From: Prorocentrum cordatum
Lineage: Eukaryota > Sar > Dinophyceae > Prorocentrales > Prorocentraceae
Assembly: GCA_963575745.1 (NCBI GenBank)
Contig: CAUYUJ010018712.1
Location: 124,001 to 188,000, forward strand
Direction: 5' to 3'
DNA: 64,000 bases
Position numbers and translations under genes: made by a program. The notes below the pieces were generated by a model, which was given only the letters and a program-made list of their open reading frames with translations, did no database searches and was not told the DNA's origin. Every line of letters begins with the position of its first letter. The first letter of the stretch is position 1. Shown here piece after piece: positions 1 through 9,700 of the stretch.

Positions 1-1196
1 TCGCGCGTCACCTCGTTGGCCCGGCGGAAGCCCTGGGTCTCGTGCACGTACCTCACGCCGTTGTAGTGCACCGGGCCCATCACTCCTGCGTCGCAGTGCG
101 TCTTCTGCGGCTGCTTGGGGAGCCTGGGCGCCTTGGGCGTCGGCTGCACTGTGGCCTGCTGTGCCTCTGGCTCCAGCCTCTTCTCTTTCTTCTTGTCTGT
201 CCCACAGCAGCGGCAGTAGAGCCCCCCGACGCTCCCTGCAAGCAGCGCTGCAATCGTGGCCACCACCTTCAGCGCCGTCTCCACTGGGAAGACGATCGCC
301 ACCGCGCCCGTCTGCGGCTCCCAGCGAAACGTGACCCCGTGGGCCCTGTCGTCGACTACCGCCATCTCGTGGCTCTGTCTCTCCCCAACGGCCGTTGCGA
401 GTGCCGTCGCCGCCAGCGCTGCGCACAGCGCGCCTGCCCGGGGGTTGCGGGCTCTGCGGCCGCCGCTGCGCCCGCGGGTCGCCCGCCCGCTCCTTCGCTG
501 CTGCCTGTGCTGCCAAAGGGCGCCTAACAGCACCGCTGCCAGCAGCGCCCCCGCTGTCGTCGCCCACGCCCCCCAACCGACCAGGAGCACGAGGGTCAGC
601 AGGCTCTGGCTCTCCGCCGGGTTGACCTGGATCACGTGGCCGTCTGCGCTGCTGGCCATGGCGGCGAGCGTCGTCGCGGCCAGCGCCGCCCTGGGCCACT
701 TGCCTGCGCGGCGCTCGCCCTCGGCCGAATGGGCCGGCGGCGCCGTGAGCTCGGACGTATCCGTCGCCATGTCGGTCGAGATGCCGCGCATGGGCTCATG
801 GCTCTCCCACAGGTACCCGTGGAAGCTGTCGGAGGCCCAGCGCCCGAAGCGCTTGACGCGCTGCAGGTCGCCCACGGCGTGGTACATCGCTGTTGCGCCT
901 CCGATGCGGAGGCTATGTGAGCCGATCTCCTCCTTCCTCAGCCCGGCAGCCAGCCCCGCGATCGTCAAGTAGTGCTGCACCTCCTCGCGGCGGATGGGTG
1001 CGCCGCTCGCCCAGCGGAAGAGCGGGAGCTCCTCCTCGCCCCCTCGCAGCCTCTGCGGGTAGTGCTGCTCCAGCTGACGGACGGCGGCCACGGGGCACAG
1101 CGACGTGCCCGTCTGGTACTGGTTCCTCACGCACCCCACATTGTACTGGTCCGTTTTCGACGAGGTGATGTGGAGCACGATCCACCGCGTCCTTGA
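1..1196 (-). pseudogene. Tyrosine recombinase, catalytic C-terminal half, plus multi-membrane tail (partial)
   Basis: This frame has no stop from about 1196 to the window edge, but it lacks an in-window terminus and its start is frameshifted. It reads on from the N-terminal half after the residues QPCTFK, one base out of frame. It contains IGSHSLRIGGAT (about 930-895), the H-x-x-R box of tyrosine recombinases, then FGRWASDSFHGYLWE (about 848-803), which supplies the conserved Trp and the nucleophilic Tyr in FHGYLW. With the Arg in MLRASEY upstream, the full R-H-R-W-Y set is present, split by a frameshift. After the recombinase come about 250 residues with hydrophobic stretches near 610-525, 440-390 and 270-205, a Cys-rich YCRCC and a basic segment. 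A membrane tail behind a recombinase is unusual and may be a fused or downstream ORF. Confidence 0.78.
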
Positions 1197-2256
1197 AGGT
1201 GCAGGGCTGGTTGTTGCCGTCGCGGCCCGTGATGTCCACGCCGCGCACGACGCGCTCACGGCTCCATGTCTTCCAAGGCTGGATCAGATACTCCGACGCC
1301 CTCAACATGAAGAAGAAGGCCACCACCACGGCGGCCCACAGGACCGCGGCGTCCGCCTCGGGGAGGTCAGCTTGGCCCCTCAAGAAGCCCTGGAGCCACA
1401 GGAGCATGCGTGGTGTCACCGGCCGCTTCCGCCCGCTCGGCCCCTGGCCCCTCCGAAGGCCGGCGAGCGTGGACCAGAGGCGCCCCCGGTGAAGGAGAGG
1501 GTCTGGATATCCGACCACGAGGTGGGCGAAGCGCACGGCGAACAACTTCTGTTTGATCGTGCCTTCTGTGCGCTTCAGCACTTTGGCCAGCACGACGACG
1601 AAACCCAGCAGCGCCTCCTCGTTGGCGTGGCGCTCCTCGCGATCGCGCCCCTCCAGCCAGGGCGACTCGCCCTGGGCCGCTCTGAAGCCCTGCCACTGCC
1701 GCCAGCCGGTCTCGTAGCCGGCGCGGGTCCCCTCGGACAGCCGTAGCATCAGCGCCTCGCGCTTCTGCTCCTCGATCCACCCGCCGTAGTCCCCCCCCCC
1801 CAGGGTCGGGTGGTCCAGCAGGGCGATGGCGGCTCGAGCTCTGCCCAGCGCGACCGGCTTGATCAGCCCCTTGGTCTCCACCTTCTTGCCCCGGTTGGGG
1901 CTCCGCTTCCGCCGCTTCTTGGGCGCACCGACCGTGGCGTTCAAGTCCACATCCCTGGCGTCAGGAGGGGGCTCGGGGCCCCGTACGAGGTCCTCCTCAA
2001 TTGCCTTGAAGCGGACACCCTGGCTCTTGCGCCTCGCCTTGTGGGCGTCGTCGCTCAGCACTCCTGCGTGTTGGTCGTCTTCGGTGGTCTCGGCCCTCGC
2101 CCGGAGCTCACCCCGCGCCCAAGCCCTGAGCCACCGCCGGGTCGTCTCCCAGGCAGCCGACTCCGCTGGATCCCGGCAGCCGCCCGCTCGCTGGGTAGTC
2201 TGCAACAGCGCGTCCGCGGTGGCGCCCAGGACGGCTCTCGCTGTCTCGGGTGGCAA
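1190..2256 (-). pseudogene. Tyrosine recombinase, N-terminal half (DIRS element A)
   Basis: The frame translates to a basic linker (KKRRKRSPNRGKK), then a SAM-like core-binding domain starting TRAGYETGWRQWQGFR (about 1735-1685), typical of phage-integrase-type enzymes. The catalytic domain begins with AFFFMLRASEY (about 1320-1285), where the Arg is the first catalytic residue. The annotated frame then leaves the family pattern after QPCTFKD and runs into a meaningless Pro/Arg/Gly-rich tail to 913; the real continuation is in the neighbouring frame. The product would join linear or circular retroelement cDNA to the chromosome by recombination rather than by DDE integration. The start is probably not at 2256, because the preceding module also ends in a frame break there. 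Confidence 0.8.
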
Positions 2257-3200
2257 ATTCCCTCGCTGCCTCCCGCATCAGGGTGGCCTCAGTGTCGCCC
2301 TGGCCCCGCCTCTTCACCCAAGCTGCCTCGTCGCCCCCCTGCGCGATCCAGACCTCCTCAGGCGACAGCGCTCTGACGCGCCCGCCGCTGCTCCCGGGGG
2401 CGTGGATCAGCGTCCCTCCCGGTCCGCCAGGGCCCTCTGCGGGCCAGCGAACCGTACCGATCGGGCCGTCGACCGAGCAGACCAGGTACTTCGTGCCAGC
2501 GAGCTTGATGTGGCCGGTGCCCTTGGGAAGCTTTGGGTCGGAACCCCCGCGGGCTGCCGGGTCCCAGGTGATGCTCCCATCGTCGTCGAGCCAGTGGTGC
2601 TCGCCTTCGCTGAGCTTGTCCTTCGGCGCATGCTTCACCCCGTGGGGACAGCGGCGCGCCGGCGGCATGCGCATGCTCGCCAGGCTAGCGCCTGCTGGTC
2701 CCCGGCCTGCCACGAGCAAGCTCCGAGCTCGGGCTGTCATGTCGCCGTAGTGGGTGCAGACAACCTCCAGGTCGTACGTGCGTATCCCATCTTGCGCAGC
2801 GCCTTGACGACGCGGGCCAGGTCGAGCTTGCCAGGCGCGTCGACCACGACGACCTGCGGCCTCGCCCGGGCGGCTGCCGACACTAGCTTCTCGACCTCGA
2901 AACCCTTCGGGTCCAGAGACAGTGTGCACATGATCCAGTCCACCTCTGTCGGGCTGCCCGTTGCCAGTTCACCACCTAGCTGCTCCCAGGCGCGCCCGTG
3001 CGTCCCCAGCGGGCTCCCAAGCTCCAGTCCCAGGCGCCCTTTGCAGGCAAGGCTGCGCGGTATTGCCGTGGGGGTCCTCAGCGCCCGATGGCGGAGCGCT
3101 GACTCCGCAATGGGCCCCTCTTCTCCAGGCAGTCGCAGGAGGTGCTCCTTCGCCTCTGCTAACATCTTCCCCCACTCCTCGGGCGGCTCGATGCGGGTCC
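2240..3200 (-). pseudogene. Second cytosine-methyltransferase-like module (element A, between RNase H and recombinase)
   Basis: Two overlapping frames join near 2785 into one pattern. LELGSPLGTHGRAWEQLG (about 3040-2985) resembles the SAM-binding motif I of C5 methyltransferases. VVVVDAPGK (about 2855-2825) sits where motif IV should be but lacks the catalytic Cys. GDMTARARSLLVAG (about 2745-2700) resembles motif VIII (QxRxR), and RVRALSPEEVWIAQGG (about 2385-2335) resembles motifs IX-X. DIRS elements are known to carry a methyltransferase domain in this position, usually described as Dam-like. Whether this one is C5-like by descent is inference. Missing Cys and the frameshift argue that it is inactive here. 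Confidence 0.55.
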
Positions 3201-3790
3201 ACCCCTTGCGCAGGAGCTCGGAGTGGACCTTCTTGGCTTCCTCCCGCGACAGCCAAACCGCGATGTCGTTGTGGTAGGTGCGGATGTATAGCGCGGTCGT
3301 GCTGAACCCGTGGCAATCCTCTAGGCGCTGAACGATGGCTATGGCCCAGTCCTTCTCGGCCCCGGGTAGCTCAGCACGTCCTCCAGCTGGCGGAGGAGCG
3401 GGGCGGCGTCCACGGCCATGTAGTGGGGCGGCGCTGCTTTGCTGCCGGCCACCGCGCGCCCCCAGTCGATGCTGCCAATGGTCGTCGTGGTGGCGTCGCC
3501 TCCAGTCCATCTTGTCCGGGCGGCGGCTCCTGGGAGTGCCAGGCGCTCGCGCGGCCCTAGACAGGAAATGAAGCTCGCCTCAAAGGTGGACGCCCAAGCC
3601 TCGGGTGCATCAAAGAGCACCCGCAGCAGCTCAAGGGTCTGGTCCCACTCGTCCCAGGCTAGGGCGATCTCCTCGGCGCTCCCTCGGGGTTCCGCCTATG
3701 CCGCCCCGAGTCCGCCTCCGAGGAGGCGGTCGATGACCGGCAGCTCGGGCTTGATAGCCGGCTGCGTGGCCACCCAGAACTGGGCGGACC
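3200..3790 (-). pseudogene. RNase H domain (element A)
   Basis: Across two frames the region reads TRWTGGDATTTTIGSIDW (about 3525-3470), the first Asp strand of DIRS-type RNase H. It ends with YIRTYHNDIAVWLSRE (about 3290-3240), the N-x-x-A-D-x-L-S-R end motif. In that end motif the expected Asp is Val, so one catalytic residue is lost. A TAG near 3698 interrupts the frame just upstream, and a shift near 3790 separates the domain from the reverse transcriptase frame. The enzyme would remove the RNA strand after reverse transcription. Confidence 0.7.
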
Positions 3791-6700
3791 TTGATGGGGG
3801 CCCGACGACACCCGTAGCGGAGCTCATCGATCGCCAAGAGGTGGGCGGCCTTCACGCACTTGGGCTCCGGCAGCCTCGAGCGCTGCTTGTCCACGTCCAG
3901 GTAGAGGCCCCAGACCAGCTGTTCTGCCTGGAAGGTGCCCTCCTCCGCCATCTTGTCGACGTTGATCGCGTCGTCGCCCCGGACGCGCCTCATGCTCGCG
4001 TCGCAGTCGGCTGCGCTGAGCCAGGGCCTGAGACCGACCAGCGGCTCGACCAGGACGCCGTCGTCCATCAGCCACTTGGATGACCAGCGCACCGTGTCGT
4101 TGACCTCGGGGTTCGGCGGGCGGCGTCGCTCGTGATCCCACTTGGCGCTCCAGGCGAATGCCATGTACTCGCCAGGGGACCCCGACCACCCGAAGACCAT
4201 CACGCAGTGGATCATGATCACGCGCGTGGTTAGGCCCACTGCCTCGCCCGGGAGCGAGGTGCCGAACTCGGCCACGTCCTCGTCGCGCACCCAGTGCCAC
4301 TTGAAGGCCCTCGAGACGTCCCTCTTGGCTATCACCTGTGGCACACCTGGGTGGCGCGCGGACCACCAAAGTGATAGGCGCACGAGGGCTCCGTGCTTGG
4401 GCTGAAGCGCCGGTGGGTGCAGCTCTTTGGGCGCGTCCCCGTTGGCGACCCGCATATCGTGCATGGGGCGCCCCTCGCTGCTCACCGCGCGGTCAGGCAG
4501 CATCTTGGGCACCCGCCCTGACGGGCTCTCGATGAGCTCCGAGGCGGACAAGGCATCCTCGGCCTCCGGGGTGGCCCAGAGCACAGCGCCGTAGGAGGTG
4601 TCCTTCCAAGCCTTCGCGTACATCTCTAGGGCGTGGTCCCTGGCTGAGGCGTGGGGCTTGGCCACGGTGCGCCGCCTAGGCTGCTGCCTTCGGACAGGGA
4701 CACCCTTGCTCGCCATCTCCTGGAGGTACTGCCGGTGGTCCTCCTCCAGGGCTGCGCCAAACTCGGGGTCGAGCACCCCTCCGAGCGGATTCCCTAGGAC
4801 GCGCTCTCGCTCCTCGCGGAGCCGCGCTGCGGCGGCCTCCACGCTCCCCGCGGCGAGGAGCAGGTGGTTCCCCAAGCTCGTCACCTCCTTTACCAGCTCC
4901 GGGGCAAACTCCGCATGCTCCAGGCACCAGGCCACGTACTCCTTGGCCTGAGGGGCTCCAGGGCGGGAGGCCGCCGGCGGCGCTGCTTGGCGCTCGCCCT
5001 GGCGTGCCTCCGCTCCGCTCTCGTGGTGCAAGCCCTGGCGGACATCCGCCGGCGGCATCTCGGGGCCTCCGCATCTGCTCCCCTGGTCCCTGGGGTCAGG
5101 GGCGGTGCTGCGCCCACGGCTCTCGTCCGGCGGCGATCTCGCTCGCAGTCTACCTCTGGTGTTGGGGGCCATCGTCTCGGAGGCGGACGATTCTGAGCCG
5201 CCGTGCGCTTCTCCGGAGGACCTCGCGCGCTCGTAGGTCTTTGCCCCTGCACTTCTCCTGCGACTGCGGCTGCGGGCGCTGGGGATGCCCTGGCCCTCAT
5301 ACTCCTCGATGTAGGTCTTTTCGGTCTCGACGTAGATCGGGTCCAAGACTCCTCCCCCGGCGTGCTCGTCTCGCGGGATGCCGAGGCTCTTCATATTGAC
5401 CTTCAGTGTTTCGTGCTCCTCCACGTAGCGCGCCAGGATCTCGCCGAGCTGACGAGGCTCCGGCGCCAGGGTCGGGTCCGTCGGGTCGGCCCCGGGGTAC
5501 TCTTGCATCAGCACATCGCTGATCTGCCCGATCCCGTTCAGGTACAGGATGTCCGCGTGCTGGAGGTCGTAATTCTTGCCGCCCTTCCGCACTTCGTTGA
5601 AGTTCCTAACGAAGCGCCGAGCGGCATTGCACATGTGGACTCCTCCACGACAGGCCACGCCCGGGTGTGCCTCGGCGGCCCTGCGTCCTGCCTCGTTTGA
5701 GAGGGCCCCTGGGTCTTCCCCCGCCTCTGGTGGCGGGGGGGCCTCTGGGGGTTCCTGCGGGCTCTGAGGCCCCGGGGGGGCACTGGCGGCCCTCTGGTCC
5801 TCGCGCTCCTTCCTGCGCGCCTCGCGCTCGAGCCGAGCGGCGCGGCGGGCCTGAACCTCGTTGCGCCTGACCTCCAGCTGCCCGACTGCGCGTGCTGCGC
5901 TCCGCTCCTGATCGCTGCCCTCGCCCGCGGCGCTAGCGTGGTGCCCCTGGGCCTCGGCGAGCTGCTCCTCCACCCGCCTCAGGGCCCCCGAGCTCCTCGA
6001 GGTACCCCCGCTGGACGGGGGGACTGAGCTTGCCCGCGCACCGCCTGCTGCCGCAGCCACCTCGCTGAACGACGGTGCTGGCATGCGGCTGCTGCTGGCA
6101 GCCGAGCTCGCCGCAGCCCCGCCTGACCCCGCTGCCGCCGCCGCAGCTGAGGCTCGGTCAGCGATCCTGGCCGTGACCCTCCGCTGACCTGCCTGGGCGG
6201 TGGTGCCGGGTGCCGGCTGCTGATCTCGATCCCACCGAGGGCTCCAGCTGGTCCACTCCTTCGGCGGCTTCAGCGTGGCCCACAGCAGCAATTTCTCGCC
6301 AGGCCGCACCGACTCCTCGTCGTCGAGAGGCGGCCCATGCGCGCCTGCCGTGTCCTCGTCCTCCGTGTACTCGAAGAGGTATAGCTGATCTTCATCGAAG
6401 AAGCCCCCGGACAGCGCGTCCGAGACCCTCAGCCTTGCCTTGACCTCTCCTGCCTCGAATGGGCCCCCCTTGAGCAGCACCCACTGGTCGCCCTGTTGCG
6501 GGGCGAAGACCCGCACTGGGCTGGCCCGGGAGGCTTCGTCTTCAGCTTCCCTCGCCTTCTTCTGGCGGCGGTTCTCCTCCTCCTCCTCCTCCTCTTCGGG
6601 GCTCTCGTCCCCGTCACCGTCGTCATCACCGCCTCCGCCAGGTCCGCCTCCTCCACGGGCGGCGGCTTCACGCGCCTCGCGCTTGCGTGCTTTGTTGCGC

Positions 6701-9700
6701 TTCCAGCCTCCTCGCTTGCCGCCCCGCTTGCCGCCCCTCTTCTCGTCGCCACCGCACTCGATCATGGTCGGCTCGCCGTCGGTCTCCACCTCCACCTCGT
6801 CCTCCCCTTGGCGTTCGCCCTTTGAGTTCCCGCCGTCCTCCTCCGCCGCGTCTCTCTCCGGGTAGCCGTCCTTTGAACGACCGCCCCTACGGGAGCCCTG
6901 TGAGCCCTCGTCAATCTTGACCTCCGTTGAGCTTCTCCATTTCGGGTGGGGTAGGCAGCCCGAGATGTTGCAGCAGCCGCGAGGGGCTTCCAGCCAGCTG
7001 CTGTTGTGGCCGCAACCGCATCCGCCCCGATCATCCTCTGTTCGGCTGGTGATGGCGTCCTTCCTCAAGCTGCCGCACCTCTCGCCGTGCTCGCCGGTGG
7101 CCCCGTCCTCAGTCCCAGCGCTCTCTGCCGCACAGGCCGAGGGTCGAGATGAAGGAGGGGGGTCTTGTTCCAGGGCGTCATGACGCCCGGCCCGCGCCAC
7201 CTTGCTCTCCAACTTCTCCTCCAAAGCCCGCGCCTCGGCGTCCATCGCCGCGATCTGCTGTTCCAGCTCCTCGGGCGCGGTGCCGGCAGCCGCTGCTTTC
7301 AGCACGGCTGCCCAGGCAGCGCACAGCCGCGGCGCATACTGCCCCGCGTGCTGGGTCCTCCGCATGCCCCGCAATCCCAGCCCGAAGCCAGCGCTTCCCA
7401 GCTCCCCCTTCACTGCAGCGCTAAGCTGGGGGGTGCCGCTGGGGACGCGCCCTCCACCCTCCAGGTTGGGTGGGGCTTGCGTGCTGATGGTGAAGCGGAG
7501 CTCGCCCTCGGGGGTCCTCCCGAAGTAGAGGGCCAACTGGTTCTCAGGCAGTGCAGAGTAGTGCCGCTTGGTGCGGAAGTCAACCCTGGCCCAATGAAAA
7601 TTGTCCGGGGCGGCCTGCGCGATGAGCTGGTTCACGCGGAGCAGCTTGTCGTCCGGGGGCAGCTTGACGGTGGCGCCGTCTTCGTCAAGGCCATAGCACC
7701 CGCTGACCTCGCCCAACTTGGTGCTGAGGTTGATCAGCTCGCTTGCCTCGGCCTTGCTGAGCCGCATGCGCGTGTCTAGGTTGTAGGCCTCCACTTGGGT
7801 GTCCGTCAGGTCGTATGGCAAGCCTCCCTCCAACGTGCGGTGCTTGTGCTGGCCCGCACACCTCCTGGCCAGGATCAGAGCGTAGGGATAGAGCCCGAGC
7901 GATGCCAGCCACCAAGTTCGCTTCTGATACCAATACTGGGGCTCGTCCGGGGGTGCGAGTCCCCACTCGCGCATGTCTATCGCGATGACTCGGGCCCCAG
8001 TCGCGTGCACCAGAGCTCTCATGCAGGGGCGATCCCAAAGCTTGGGGTACCGGCCGTCCCGCGCTGAGGACTCGATGAGGAACTCACGCCCTGCCTCGTA
8101 GCCCCCCTTCGCCCCTATGCACGCGAACTCCCCGAACACGTTGCCGTCGACCTCGACTTGGCGCTCCCCAGTCCCATCCGTGCTCTCGAAGGTTCTCGTC
8201 CCTCTTGCTGCCAGCTGCCAGGGGCAATGGCTCACGCAGGGTGGAGCGAACTGCAGCACGTTAGCCTCGTCGGGGCCCGGAGGTGCGCTGAACTCCTGGT
8301 ACAGGCGCTCTCGCACCAGCGGGCCGCGGATGTCGAACTGCGGCCTGGGGTCTTTACCAAGAAGAGGCTGCCCGAAGTACTCGACGGACTCGCTGGTAGC
8401 AGTGCCCGCATTCTTCATGGCCTGTGTCCAGCGCCCTGTACCGGCGAAGATCTCCCGCGTCCTGAGTCCCCATGCGAAAGCAGGTCGGGAGCGCAAAGGC
8501 TCCAGGTCCTTGAAGTCTGGGCAGGCCACCTCGGTAGAGAGCTCGACCACGGCGGGTGCACCGCCGGCGGCTCTTCCGCGCTGCTGCTGCTGCGCAGCGA
8601 GTGCCCTGCAGTGCTGACACGGTGGGGGCTTGCTGGACACCACTGGGCTGCCATCCTCCTCGGGGGCCAGATATGTTTCCCAGCCCATGGTGGGGAGCTC
8701 CTTGAGGTCCTTCCCGCTCGTGGCCCAGGTGCAGATCAGCTCTTCTGCCACTCGCCGACCTTCAGCGCCGGACGGGGGGTGAAGGACTCGCATATGCCCG
8801 CGATGGATGATCACGTGGCATTCCTGCTTGGGTTCTCCCGCGGGAAGGACTGTGTCGATATCCAAGTGTCCCCAATGATCAGCCCACCATACTCTGAGTA
8901 CCACCTCCTCCAACGCCTCGCACGGGAAGAGCGCGACGCACCTGAAGTCCTTGTCGTGGTCGCGGTGCACCGCGTCGTGGATGTGCATCCGGACCTCAGC
9001 CTCCCTGGAAGATATCCAAGGTGGAGCATCGGCGAGGCCCGCAGCAGCGTCGGTCGCTTTCTCCAGGAGGTCTCTGCGGATCTCAAGGGCCAGGTCCTTG
9101 ACTTGCTGGGCGTCAGGTGGTGCTTCGAGCTGCACCCAGAGCTTGGCTGCTGCCAGGTGGAGTGGGAGACACTGACGCTCCTCCGAGACTCCGGCGGGTA
9201 CGTGCAGACGCTTCGCGACGCACTCGTCGAGGGGCAACTGGTCCTGGTAGTCAAGGTAGTGCCAAGTCTGGCCCTGCACCGTGACGGAACCTTGCCCCAC
9301 TGACTTCTCGGCATTCCACCGCGCCGGCGTGATGATGACGTCGGGGTCAGCTCCCAGGTTGCCTGCTTTCGCCCCGATGCGGTCCAGGAGCTCGCTAGCC
9401 TCGGCAGCCAGGGTGGGCCCGCCGTGGCGCGTCGCCTCAAGAAGTACCTGTTCGACTGAGAGCTCCTCCTCGCGCCCTCGGGCGCAGGCAAGGCGGGCCA
9501 GGACATGCGACCGCATGTAGTCGCTGGCGTGGCTCACGGAGTCGAGCACCCCGCTCTCCTGGACGGCCTCGAGCAGCTTCCGCTGGGCCAAGGCCCCCTC
9601 GTCTGTGCAGGCGCTCGTCCCAACCAGGGCTGGGCTGTCGGCTCGTGGGTCCTCCAACCAGGTAGCGTCGGGTCCTTGGGCGGCCTCGCGGAGCTCTGAC

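Noticed and set aside
1826-3277. 483-codon plus-strand frame, and similar long plus-strand frames over 1-14 kb
   Set aside because: Antisense shadows of the DIRS frames in GC-rich DNA; Ala/Arg/Pro/Ser-rich without motifs.
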